A stretch of DNA of 12,071 nt from JBGPYM01 sp041493205. GTDB lineage: Bacteria > Bacteroidota > Ignavibacteria > UBA10030 > UBA6906. The translations under genes were made by a program, and so were the position numbers. The stretch is from positions 1 to 12,071 of the forward strand of contig JBGPYM010000079.1 of assembly GCA_041493205.1 (NCBI GenBank). Direction: 5' to 3'. A model generated the notes under the pieces. That model was not told the origin of the DNA, ran no database searches, and worked only from the letters and a program-made list of their open reading frames with translations. Below, piece after piece: positions 1 to 6,955 of this stretch. Position 1 is the first letter of the stretch, and every line of letters begins with the position of its first letter.

Positions 1-2
1 CG

Positions 3-1409
3 AGCGTGGCCTGGTTCGGCCGTCTGCACATCGAGTACTTCCTCGGTATCGACGGCATCAGCGTCGTGATGGTGCTCCTGACGGCGCTCATCAGCTTTAT
101 CGCCGTCATCTCCTCCTGGACCATCGACAGGTCGGTGAAGGGTTATTTCGCGCTCCTGCTCCTGCTGGACACCGGCATGATGGGCGTGTTTGTCGCGCTC
201 GACTTCTTCCTCTTCTACGTGTTCTGGGAAGTCATGCTTCTCCCGATGTACTTTCTGATCGGCGTCTGGGGCGGGCCGCGCCGTGAATACGCCGCCATCA
301 AGTTCTTTCTCTACACGCTGCTCGGCAGCGTGCTCATGCTGCTTGCGATGATCGCACTCTACTTCAGCGTGAATGTGTACATGGATCCGGCCGGCGGGAT
401 GCATTCGATCGCCGAAGGTGCAAAGGCGCTGGGGCAGGGATGGGAGAAGATCTACACGTTTAACATGCTCGCCATGATGGATCCCGGCAACTTCGTGCCC
501 GGCTCGCTCCTGGCCGGCATGGACACGACGTGGCGCTACTGGGCCTACGGAGCACTTTTCATCGGGTTTGCCATCAAGGTGCCGATCTTCCCGTTCCACA
601 CCTGGTTGCCGGATGCGCACGTCGAGGCGCCCACGGCCATCAGCGTGATCCTCGCCGGCGTTTTGCTGAAAATGGGGACGTACGGGATGCTCCGCATCAG
701 TTTTCCGATCTTTCCCGACGCCATGCGCCACTTTGCATGGGAGCTGGCGTTGCTGGGCGTCATCAGCATGGTGTACGGCGCGCTGGTGGCGATGGCCCAG
801 ACCGACTTTAAGAAGCTCATCGCCTATTCGAGCGTGAGTCACATGGGAATCGTCGTGCTCGGGATGTCGTCGATGAACACGCAGGGGATGACCGGCGCCG
901 TGTTCCAGATGTTCAACCACGGCACGATCACCGCAATGCTCTTCCTTATCGTTGGCGTTATTTACGACCGGGCCCACACGCGCGGACTCGGCGAATTCGG
1001 CGGACTCATGAACCAGATGCCCCGGTATGCGGGGGCGATGACGGTGGCATTTTTCGCCGCCCTCGGCCTCCCCGGCCTGAGCGGGTTCATCAGTGAAGCG
1101 CTGTCGCTCCTGGGAGCGTTCCAGACGTTCCGGACGCTCACCATCATCGGGGCTGTCACGATCGTCCTGACCGCGGGCTACATGCTCTGGGTGCTGCAGC
1201 GGGTGTTCCTCGGCACGCTTCCGGAGAAATGGAAAGGACTGACCGACATGAACGGCCGCGAGACGTTCATGCTGGCGACGCTCGGCGTGATCGTCATCGC
1301 CTGCGGCATCTATCCGGCGCCGGTGCTCAACCTGATGAACAGTTCGCTGAACCATCTCTCGTCGATTCTGCAGCACACCGCCGCTGCGACCATGATGAGC
1401 GGCATGTAA
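3..1409 (+). CDS. nuoM: NADH-quinone oxidoreductase subunit M (complex I), 5'-truncated by the window
   Basis: Proton-pumping, antiporter-like membrane subunit of respiratory complex I. The reading frame is open from base 3; the GTG at base 6 is almost surely internal. Counting residues from that GTG, 467 are visible. The trans-membrane glutamate lies in VFWEVMLLP (E75) and the first pumping lysine in GFAIKVPIFPFHTWLPDAH (K191), followed by the family signature HVEAPTAISVILAGVLLKMG and by MAQTDFKKLIAYSSVSHMG. The E. coli counterpart of E75 is E144, so about 70 N-terminal residues (roughly two membrane helices) lie upstream of the window. The protein is almost entirely hydrophobic helices, as expected of the proton-pumping Mrp-like fold. 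It ends with TAA and is followed after 9 bases by nuoN, in the usual M-N order. NuoL is a related paralogue, but the motif set and the nuoN neighbour favour NuoM. Confidence 0.96.
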   Translation, partial: SVAWFGRLHIEYFLGIDGISVVMVLLTALISFIAVISSWTIDRSVKGYFALLLLLDTGMMGVFVALDFFLFYVFWEVMLLPMYFLIGVWGGPRREYAAIKFFLYTLLGSVLMLLAMIALYFSVNVYMDPAGGMHSIAEGAKALGQGWEKIYTFNMLAMMDPGNFVPGSLLAGMDTTWRYWAYGALFIGFAIKVPIFPFHTWLPDAHVEAPTAISVILAGVLLKMGTYGMLRISFPIFPDAMRHFAWELALLGVISMVYGALVAMAQTDFKKLIAYSSVSHMGIVVLGMSSMNTQGMTGAVFQMFNHGTITAMLFLIVGVIYDRAHTRGLGEFGGLMNQMPRYAGAMTVAFFAALGLPGLSGFISEALSLLGAFQTFRTLTIIGAVTIVLTAGYMLWVLQRVFLGTLPEKWKGLTDMNGRETFMLATLGVIVIACGIYPAPVLNLMNSSLNHLSSILQHTAAATMMSGM

Positions 1410-1418
1410 AGGAACACC

Positions 1419-2927
1419 ATGGCAGACCAAATACTCAAAGACCTGGCGCTGTTCACGCCGGAAATCACGCTCACCGCCACCATTCTCCTGGCGATCCTGG
1501 CGGACCTGATCTTCCGCCGCATGCCGCTGGTCGTTCCGGCCGTCGTCCTGACGGGATTCATCGTCACCGGCATCCTCGTGGCTGGGCAGTCCGGGATCCA
1601 CGCGTCGATCTTCACCTCGATGATTGCCGTGGACGGATTTGCCGTATTTTTCAAGATGGTCATCATGCTGACCGCCGTCCTGATCGTGGTGTTTTCGCTC
1701 GGATCGGCGGAGCTGAACACGGCGGGGAGGAGTCTGGGCGAGTACTATGCGCTCCTTGGCGCGGGCGCGCTCGGCATGATGCTGATGGCCGGCGCAAGCA
1801 ACCTCCTCATGATGTACCTGGCGATCGAACTCTCTTCGATCAGTTCCTATCTGCTGAGCGGCTATACACGCGAAGCCCCCGATTCGAGCGAAGCGGCCCT
1901 GAAATATGTGATCTATGGGGCGCTCTCGTCGGGACTCATGCTCTACGGCATCTCGATCATCTACGGGATGACGGGATCTCTGGACATCTACACGATCAAC
2001 CTCGTCCTCCCGCAGGTCCTTGCGGCCGGCGGCGCGGGATCGTTCGCTCTCCTCATCGCCGGCGTGCTGACGCTCGCGGGGTTCGGGTACAAAATCTCGG
2101 CTGTGCCGTTCCACTTCTGGACACCCGACGTCTATGAAGGAGCACCGATTACCATCACCGCGTTCCTCTCCGTTGCATCCAAGGCGGGAGGCTTTGCGAT
2201 GCTGATCCGGTTCTTCAAAGTGACGTTCATCGATACGCACGCGGTCGTGTTGACCGTCGGGACCTGGAGCACCTTGCAAGGCTTCCGGTGGGTGGACATC
2301 GTGGCGGTGATCGCGGTCCTGTCCATGACCGTCGGGAACCTGGTTGCGGTGTGGCAGAACAACCTCAAGCGGCTGCTGGCCTATTCGAGCATCGCGCATG
2401 CAGGGTACATGCTGACAGGCGTCGTTGTGATGAGCAACGAGGGTCTCTCCGCGATCATGGTCTATTTCATCGTATATCTGTTCATGAATCTCGGCGCGTT
2501 TTACGCGGTCATGCTGATCGCGGCCAGGACGGGGAGCGAAGACATTGACGATTACAAAGGGCTCGGCCAGCGTGCGCCGTTCCTTGCCGTCGCGCTGGCG
2601 ATCTTCCTGGTGTCGCTGACGGGACTTCCGCCGACCGCAGGGTTTATCGGCAAGCTCTACCTGTTTGCCGCCCTTATGAACGGCGGCTGGGTCTGGCTCG
2701 CGGTCGTGGGCGCGCTGAACAGCGTCATTGCCCTGTACTATTATGTGCGCGTGTTCCGCAACATGTTCCTCCGGCCGGACGACCAGCCGGGTCCGCCCCT
2801 GCTGATCGGGGGGGTCCAAACATCGGTCGTGCTCGCGCTCCTGATTCCGACGCTGCTCTTCGGGCTCTATTTCTCCCCGCTGGTGCAGCTCGCCCAGTCC
2901 TCGGTGTCGATCTTCGGCACCCCCTGA
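1419..2927 (+). CDS. nuoN: NADH-quinone oxidoreductase subunit N (complex I)
   Basis: Second antiporter-like proton-pumping subunit of complex I in the window, 502 residues, close to the usual 480-500, with membrane helices throughout. Visible key residues are the membrane glutamate in YLAIELSSISSYLLSGY (E137), the lysine in FGYKISAVPFHFWTPDVYEGAP (K225) and a further lysine in SKAGGFAM (K255). The lysine-containing segment NNLKRLLAYSSIAHAGYML is typical of the family. The ATG at 1419 is preceded by AGGA at 1410-1413, which directly follows the nuoM stop, so the two are translated from one message and are probably coupled. It is the last gene of the complex I unit here: a strong hairpin follows 26 bases after the TGA stop. 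No anomaly seen. Confidence 0.97.
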   Translation: MADQILKDLALFTPEITLTATILLAILADLIFRRMPLVVPAVVLTGFIVTGILVAGQSGIHASIFTSMIAVDGFAVFFKMVIMLTAVLIVVFSLGSAELNTAGRSLGEYYALLGAGALGMMLMAGASNLLMMYLAIELSSISSYLLSGYTREAPDSSEAALKYVIYGALSSGLMLYGISIIYGMTGSLDIYTINLVLPQVLAAGGAGSFALLIAGVLTLAGFGYKISAVPFHFWTPDVYEGAPITITAFLSVASKAGGFAMLIRFFKVTFIDTHAVVLTVGTWSTLQGFRWVDIVAVIAVLSMTVGNLVAVWQNNLKRLLAYSSIAHAGYMLTGVVVMSNEGLSAIMVYFIVYLFMNLGAFYAVMLIAARTGSEDIDDYKGLGQRAPFLAVALAIFLVSLTGLPPTAGFIGKLYLFAALMNGGWVWLAVVGALNSVIALYYYVRVFRNMFLRPDDQPGPPLLIGGVQTSVVLALLIPTLLFGLYFSPLVQLAQSSVSIFGTP

Positions 2928-2953
2928 GAGATTTGTTTTGTGCTGAAACACGT

Positions 2954-2981
2954 GAGCCCCGCGGGTTTCGCCGCGGGGCTC
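2954..2981. terminator. Bidirectional hairpin terminator between convergent nuoN and coaX
   Basis: Perfect 11-bp stem GAGCCCCGCGG / CCGCGGGGCTC with a 6-base loop GTTTCG, in the 74-base gap between the nuoN stop and the coaX stop. On the + strand it is followed by GTTCATTTA and on the - strand by ACGTGTTTC, so the U-tracts are weak on both sides. Position and stem strength make it the shared terminator of the two converging units. Being symmetrical, it should act from both directions, perhaps inefficiently or with help from Rho. Confidence 0.75.
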
Positions 2982-3001
2982 GTTCATTTATCGGTTATCG
3001 A

Positions 3002-3778
3002 TTATTTCTTCAGCGATGTAACCCTCTCTACCACCATCCGTATCCCCTCGAGCACCAGGGAAGGTTCGCACGCTTCGATGGCTTTTGTGTGGCGGGCGAT
3101 GACCCCGGCAAGACCGCCTGTCGCGATCACTTTCGGCTTTGTTCCCAGCTCGGCAGCGATGCGGCGGATGGTCCCTTCGACGGCGTCAACGGTCCCGAAC
3201 ATGACCCCGGCCTGCATGCTTGTCTCCGTTTCGCGGCCGATGACCGACGATGGAAAACGTAGCTCGATCTTCGGCAATTTCGCGGCCCGGCGGTGCAGCT
3301 CGGCGGCGGTTGATTCGAGGCCGAGCGTGATCACGCCCCCCAGATACTCCCCTGTGGCGGAGACGACGTCATATGTCGTCGCCGTGCCGAAATCAATGAT
3401 GATGAGCGGCCCTCCGTACCTGCGAAAGCCCGCGATGGCGTTGCAGAGCCGGTCTGCTCCCACCGCGGTGGGATCGGTGTACAAAACCTTGATCCCCAGG
3501 TCGAGTGCGGTGCTGATCGTGACGGGCTCGACCTTGAAATACTTCCGGGCGAGCGACTCGAAGACATCGGTCAGGTCAGGGACGACGGAGGAGATGCCGA
3601 CGGCGGTAATGGCGCCGGTGGCAATGCCGGCGTCAGCGCAGAAGCTCTTGATGGTCAGCCAGTTTTCGTCGACGGTACGGTTGCCCGCGCTCGTCATGCG
3701 CCAGTCGCGCAGGAGCCGCTCCCCTTCATAGACGCCGAGAACGGTGTGGGTGTTGCCGACATCAACCGCGAGAAGCAT
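3002..3778 (-). CDS. coaX: Type III pantothenate kinase
   Basis: Phosphorylates pantothenate with ATP, the first step of CoA synthesis, in the cytoplasm. The 258 residues match the usual CoaX length. Visible signatures of the ASKHA-fold type III enzyme are the N-terminal phosphate loop VDVGNTHTVLG (D6, N9, T10), the GADR motif at 107-110 whose Asp109 is the expected catalytic base, DFGTATTYD at 129-137, and ATGGLA at 219-224 near the C-terminus. Type III enzymes are not inhibited by CoA, so regulation is probably not by feedback. The ATG is 6 bases beyond the birA stop and no clear Shine-Dalgarno precedes it, which suggests translation coupled to birA. It ends 20 bases before the shared hairpin terminator. 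A pairing of coaX with birA occurs in many bacteria. Confidence 0.96.
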   Translation of the reverse strand: MLLAVDVGNTHTVLGVYEGERLLRDWRMTSAGNRTVDENWLTIKSFCADAGIATGAITAVGISSVVPDLTDVFESLARKYFKVEPVTISTALDLGIKVLYTDPTAVGADRLCNAIAGFRRYGGPLIIIDFGTATTYDVVSATGEYLGGVITLGLESTAAELHRRAAKLPKIELRFPSSVIGRETETSMQAGVMFGTVDAVEGTIRRIAAELGTKPKVIATGGLAGVIARHTKAIEACEPSLVLEGIRMVVERVTSLKK

Positions 3779-3784
3779 GGGGGA

Positions 3785-4573
3785 TCACATGTCGACGATG
3801 GAGACGTCCCCCGCGTAGAGGGTTTTTTCGGTCCCGTTGGTCTTCAGGATGAGCGCCCCCTCCGGGCTCAAACCGGTCACCACCCCCGAAAGGGTTGCGC
3901 CGTCCTGAGAGACGGTGATGTTTTTGTTGATCATCCGGGTGCGCGAAAGCCAGAGAGGCAAAATCACATTAAATCCGCGCTTCATGATCGTAAGATAGTG
4001 GGATTCGAGAGAGCGGAGTATTGCGCGCAGAAGGCCTGCCCGGTCGATTTCGCGCCCCGAGGCGAGCCGCAGGGAGGTTGCACGGCCGGCAATGTCCGAC
4101 GGGAAAATCATCTGATTGACATTGAGCCCGATGCCGATCACGACGTATTCGACCGCGTCCTCCTTCAACGAGCCTTCCAGCAGGATTCCCGCGACCTTCT
4201 TGTTCTGAATCAGGAGATCGTTCGGCCACTTGCACTCGACTGCGATGCCCGTCGACTTTTCCACCGCTTCCGCAACGGCCACGGCGGCGTACAGGGGGAG
4301 GAGATTTAATGCCTCCGCCGGGAGCTCGGGCCGCAGTATCAGCGAAAAAGTCAGGTTCTCATTCGGCGACGCCTGCCAGGTCCTCCCGAGCCGTCCCCGC
4401 CCCTCGGTCTGCTCCTCCGCTACCACGAGCGTACCTTCCTCGGCCCAGCACCCCGCCAGGGCACGGGCACAGTTGTTCGTCGAGTCGATCGTTTTGAACG
4501 AAAAGATCTTCTGTCCGAACTTTTTGGTGTGAAGCCCCTTTTTAAGGGCAGCGGTGTCCAGCAAGGGTGACAT
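3785..4573 (-). CDS. birA: Biotin--[acetyl-CoA-carboxylase] ligase, monofunctional
   Basis: Activates biotin to biotinyl-AMP and attaches it to the lysine of biotin carboxyl-carrier proteins. The open frame reaches a GTG at 4636, but I place the start at the ATG at 4571-4573 (262 residues, MSPLLDTAAL) because the predicted promoter -10 box at 4640-4645 puts the transcript start near 4633, next to or past that GTG. From this start: adenylate loop EGRGRLGRTW (57-66), KWPNDLL (115-121), NKKVAGILLE (124-133) with K126 matching the catalytic lysine of E. coli BirA, GIGLNVN (147-153), and a C-terminal SH3-like domain from about 213. There is no room for the N-terminal winged helix of E. coli BirA, so it should be an enzyme only and not the biotin repressor. 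No strong Shine-Dalgarno is visible at either start. It is followed by coaX after 6 bases. Confidence 0.93.
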   Translation of the reverse strand: MSPLLDTAALKKGLHTKKFGQKIFSFKTIDSTNNCARALAGCWAEEGTLVVAEEQTEGRGRLGRTWQASPNENLTFSLILRPELPAEALNLLPLYAAVAVAEAVEKSTGIAVECKWPNDLLIQNKKVAGILLEGSLKEDAVEYVVIGIGLNVNQMIFPSDIAGRATSLRLASGREIDRAGLLRAILRSLESHYLTIMKRGFNVILPLWLSRTRMINKNITVSQDGATLSGVVTGLSPEGALILKTNGTEKTLYAGDVSIVDM

Positions 4574-4639
4574 GGGAACCACGGTTGGGGCCTGCGAAGG
4601 GGAAGACGAACGGAACAGTTGGGATGTCCGGAACACCCG

Positions 4640-4668
4640 ATAATAGACAATGAGGGAAGGAAAGTCAA
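4640..4668 (-). promoter_or_regulatory. Sigma70-type promoter for birA-coaX
   Basis: On the - strand, a -35 box TTGACT (4663-4668) is separated by exactly 17 bp from a -10 box TATTAT (4640-4645); each has five of six consensus bases. The expected transcription start is near 4633, giving a leader of about 60 bases to the ATG at 4573. It is the best promoter match I found in the window and lies directly upstream of the two-gene unit. Confirmation would need 5'-end mapping. Confidence 0.7.
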
Positions 4669-4750
4669 GTAGGAAAAGCGGCCAAAAAGTCTGCCAGAAT
4701 TGTCATTCAATCTGCAATATTGTCGTATTTCTCCTGACTTGATGGCTGTT

Positions 4751-4778
4751 TCTCTCTTCTCTCTTCTCTTTTCTCTTT
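4751..4778 (+). repeat. Tandem 7-bp pyrimidine repeat, four copies
   Basis: Four abutting heptamers: TCTCTCT twice, then TCTCTTT twice, with no interruption; the copies differ only at the sixth base. The whole run 4749-4778 is pyrimidine on the + strand. It sits in the birA-dnaK spacer, about 40 bases before the TATAAT candidate. Such tracts can change length by slippage and can form triplex DNA; any effect on transcription here is inference. Confidence 0.8.
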
Positions 4779-4818
4779 AATCCTTTATCCCTGTATCTCC
4801 TTATCACGAAATAACTTA

Positions 4819-4824
4819 TATAAT
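4819..4824 (+). promoter_or_regulatory. Candidate -10 box (TATAAT) for dnaK
   Basis: A perfect TATAAT lies 93 bases before the dnaK ATG. The -35 position (around 4796-4801, TCTCCT) is a poor match at 17-bp spacing, and there is no extended -10 TG. If used, the start would be near 4831 and the leader about 87 bases. Given the AT-rich surroundings, a chance match is quite possible. Confidence 0.4.
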
Positions 4825-4845
4825 GATTCCGAGAATAGCCCCCCG

Positions 4846-4861
4846 TGGCACGAATCTTGGC
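4846..4861 (+). promoter_or_regulatory. Near-consensus sigma54 (-24/-12) element before dnaK
   Basis: TGGCACG, four bases, then TTGGC. The consensus is TGGCACG-N4-TTGCA/T, so the -24 part is perfect and the spacing is right, but the -12 pair reads GG instead of the near-invariant GC. The predicted start would be near 4872, about 45 bases before the dnaK ATG. The GG in place of GC is a serious defect, so this may be a degenerate or coincidental site. The -24 half is also a small palindrome, CGTG-G-CACG (4844-4852). Confidence 0.3.
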
Positions 4862-4903
4862 TCTCTTTAGGACAGGATATTCATATCATGGCGGTTATCT
4901 CAA

Positions 4904-4908
4904 AGGAG
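4904..4908 (+). promoter_or_regulatory. Shine-Dalgarno that fixes the dnaK start
   Basis: AGGAG lies 9 bases before the ATG at 4918. An in-frame upstream ATG at 4888 would add ten residues (MAVISKETSK) of which the KET codons are this very Shine-Dalgarno; DnaK proteins start at MGKIIGIDLGTT, so 4918 is the start. Confidence 0.8.
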
Positions 4909-4917
4909 ACCTCAAAG

Positions 4918-6855
4918 ATGGGCAAGATTATAGGAATCGATCTGGGAACGACCAATTCGGTCGTCGCTGTCATGGAAGGGAAGGACCCCGCAGTCATGGC
5001 AAATGCCGAAGGCGGGCGCACGACCCCCTCGGTCGTGGCCTTTGCAAAATCTGGCGAGAGACTCGTCGGGCAGGCGGCAAAACGACAGGCGGTCACCAAC
5101 TCTCAGAACACAGTCTTTTCGATCAAACGGTTCATGGGGCGGTTTTACGACGAAGTCACCGAAGAGATGAAGCTCGTGCCCTATAAGGTCATCCACGGCG
5201 ACAATAATACTGCCCGCATTGAAGTGGGCGGGCGCGTATACTCGCCTCCTGAAATCAGCGCGATGATACTCCAGAAGATGAAGCAGACTGCCGAAGACCA
5301 CCTCGGACAGAAGGTCACCGAGGCCGTGATCACGGTCCCGGCCTACTTCAACGACGCCCAGCGCCAGGCAACCAAGGAAGCGGGAGAAATTGCCGGCCTG
5401 ACCGTCATGCGCATCATCAACGAACCGACGGCAGCGGCGCTTGCCTACGGGCTGGATAAGAAGCACAAGGACATGAAGGTGGCGATTTATGACCTTGGCG
5501 GCGGCACGTTCGATATCTCGATCCTGGAGCTGGGCGAGGGAGTCTTCGAGGTGAAGTCGACGAATGGCGATACGCACCTCGGTGGCGACAACTTTGACCA
5601 GCGGGTCGTGGACTATATCGCCGAAGAATTCAAGAAACTGGAAGGGCTCGACCTCCGCAAGGATCCGATGGCGCTCCAGCGCATCCGGGAAGCCGCGGAA
5701 AAGGCAAAAATGGAGCTCTCAACCCTGACGCAGACGGAAATCAACCTGCCGTTCATTACGGCGACTGCCGACGGGCCCAAGCACCTGAACATGAACCTGA
5801 CCCGTGCGAAATTCGAGCAACTGGTGGACGACCTCATTCAGCGCACGGTCGGTCCGACGGAGCGGGCCCTGCATGACGCGGGCCTGACCCCTGCCCAGAT
5901 CAACGAAGTCATCCTGGTCGGCGGCATGACACGCGTACCGAAAGTCCAGGAACTCGTCAAGCAGATCTTCGGAAGAGAGCCCCACAAGGGCGTCAATCCC
6001 GATGAAGTCGTGGCGATCGGCGCGGCGATCCAGGGAGGCGTGCTGTCGGGCGATGTGACCGACGTCCTCCTGCTCGATGTGACACCCCTGTCGCTCGGGA
6101 TCGAAACACTGGGCGGCGTCATGACGAAACTTATCGATGCCAACACCACGATCCCCACGCGCAAGAGCGAGGTCTTCTCCACCGCGTCGGACAGCCAGCC
6201 GTCGGTCGAAATCAACGTGCTCCAGGGCGAACGGCAGATGGCGAACGATAACCGGACGCTGGGGCGCTTTCATCTTGACGGCATACCGCCGGCGCCGCGG
6301 GGCATCCCGCAGATTGAAGTCACATTCGATATCGACGCGAACGGCATCCTGCACGTCTCCGCGAAGGATAAGGGGACCAGCAAGGAGCAGTCTATCCGTA
6401 TCACCTCCTCCAGTGGCCTGAACAAGGAAGAGGTCGAGAAGATGAAGGCCGACGCCGCAGCCCATGCCGCGGACGACAAGAAGAAGCGCGAGGAGATTGA
6501 CCTGCGGAACCAGGCCGATCAGCTGACCTTCCAGACGGAAAAGCAGATGAAGGAATACGGCGAGAAGATTACCGCCGACGCCCGCGGAAAGGTCGAATCG
6601 GCCAATGAGAAACTCCGCGATGCGATCAAGACGGGGAACAGCGCCGGCATTAAGTCTGCGATGGAGACCCTGAACGAGGCCTGGAACGAGGCGTCTTCGC
6701 AGATGTACCAGCAGGCGACACAGGCGGGCCAGCGCCCGCCCGAAGGCGCCGGCCCCGGACCGCAGACCGGACCGAAACCCGGAGCGGACGAGAAGAAGGT
6801 GGAGGACGCGCAGTTCGAAGTGGTCGATGACAAGAACAAGGATAAGAAGGAGTAA
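4918..6855 (+). CDS. dnaK: Chaperone protein DnaK (Hsp70)
   Basis: ATP-driven cytoplasmic chaperone that binds exposed hydrophobic stretches, helps folding, and hands aggregates to ClpB. The 645 residues compare with 638 in E. coli. The N-terminal ATPase domain opens with GIDLGTTNS (6-14) and contains INEPTAAALAYG and YDLGGGTFDISILE; VGGMTRVPKVQ follows. The hydrophobic interdomain linker DVLLLDVTP begins at D382. Next comes the substrate-binding domain (SLGIETLGGVMT, NVLQGER) and the helical lid starting at GLNKEEVEKMK. The tail is a Gly/Pro-rich spacer followed by acidic-basic EDAQFEVVDDKNKDKKE, the usual C-terminal form. It stands without grpE, dnaJ or hrcA nearby and has no CIRCE site in front. 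A hairpin terminator lies 54 bases downstream, before the small ORF and clpB. Confidence 0.99.
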   Translation: MGKIIGIDLGTTNSVVAVMEGKDPAVMANAEGGRTTPSVVAFAKSGERLVGQAAKRQAVTNSQNTVFSIKRFMGRFYDEVTEEMKLVPYKVIHGDNNTARIEVGGRVYSPPEISAMILQKMKQTAEDHLGQKVTEAVITVPAYFNDAQRQATKEAGEIAGLTVMRIINEPTAAALAYGLDKKHKDMKVAIYDLGGGTFDISILELGEGVFEVKSTNGDTHLGGDNFDQRVVDYIAEEFKKLEGLDLRKDPMALQRIREAAEKAKMELSTLTQTEINLPFITATADGPKHLNMNLTRAKFEQLVDDLIQRTVGPTERALHDAGLTPAQINEVILVGGMTRVPKVQELVKQIFGREPHKGVNPDEVVAIGAAIQGGVLSGDVTDVLLLDVTPLSLGIETLGGVMTKLIDANTTIPTRKSEVFSTASDSQPSVEINVLQGERQMANDNRTLGRFHLDGIPPAPRGIPQIEVTFDIDANGILHVSAKDKGTSKEQSIRITSSSGLNKEEVEKMKADAAAHAADDKKKREEIDLRNQADQLTFQTEKQMKEYGEKITADARGKVESANEKLRDAIKTGNSAGIKSAMETLNEAWNEASSQMYQQATQAGQRPPEGAGPGPQTGPKPGADEKKVEDAQFEVVDDKNKDKKE

Positions 6856-6859
6856 GGCG

Positions 6860-6873
6860 CGCCGGTACCGGCG
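6860..6873. repeat. Perfect 14-bp palindrome just after dnaK
   Basis: CGCCGGTACCGGCG starts 4 bases after the dnaK stop codon. Without a loop it would not form a good RNA hairpin. Its arms resemble those of the repeat after clpB (CACCGGCG/CGCCGGTG) in reversed order, which in GC-rich DNA may be chance. Function unknown. Confidence 0.5.
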
Positions 6874-6909
6874 GCCCTGCACACAGTGACGGGCGCAATC
6901 AACCGCGAT

Positions 6910-6936
6910 AAAAGGCGAGGCGACCCCTCGCCTTTT
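6910..6936 (+). terminator. Intrinsic terminator-like hairpin after dnaK
   Basis: Perfect 11-bp stem AAAAGGCGAGG / CCTCGCCTTTT with a 5-base loop CGACC, 54 bases after the dnaK stop. The T-run forms the 3' base of the stem and runs into TTTTGTAT, as in typical intrinsic terminators. It lies only 20 bases before the start codon of the small membrane-protein gene, so that gene and clpB depend on read-through or on a promoter I cannot see. Confidence 0.75.
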
Positions 6937-6955
6937 GTATCCCGGGGAGGTCAGC

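Larger units (their letters stand above)
4574..4917. other. Divergent intergenic region between birA and dnaK (344 bases)
   Basis: No gene seen here. AT-richer than the flanking genes. From left to right it holds the birA leader (4574-about 4633), the birA promoter (4640-4668), an unassigned stretch 4681-4746 with a small CAATATTG palindrome at 4715-4722, a 28-base heptamer repeat (4751-4778), a TATAAT box (4819-4824), a near-sigma54 element (4846-4861) nested in an imperfect inverted repeat (GAG..AGCC at 4831-4840 with GGCTCTC at 4859-4865), a small GATAT-tc-ATATC inverted repeat (4876-4887), and the dnaK Shine-Dalgarno. No CIRCE operator (TTAGCACTC-N9-GAGTGCTAA) was found, so HrcA control of dnaK is not supported by the sequence. 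Confidence 0.8.

Noticed and set aside
1229..2137. 302-codon + strand frame across the nuoM/nuoN junction
   Set aside because: It overlaps both certain nuo genes in another frame and is rich in Arg, His and Asp with no membrane segments; a GC-frame artefact.
2940..3731. 263-codon + strand frame opposite coaX
   Set aside because: Antisense to coaX, which has all its family motifs; the frame also starts inside the terminator region.
4888..4917. Ten-residue N-terminal extension of dnaK from the ATG at 4888
   Set aside because: DnaK proteins begin at MGKIIGIDLGTT, and the dnaK Shine-Dalgarno lies inside this extension.
4669..4917. CIRCE (HrcA) or sigma32 heat-shock promoter before dnaK
   Set aside because: No TTAGCACTC-N9-GAGTGCTAA palindrome. 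The C-run at 4839-4844 is not preceded by a CTTGAA-type -35 at proper spacing.
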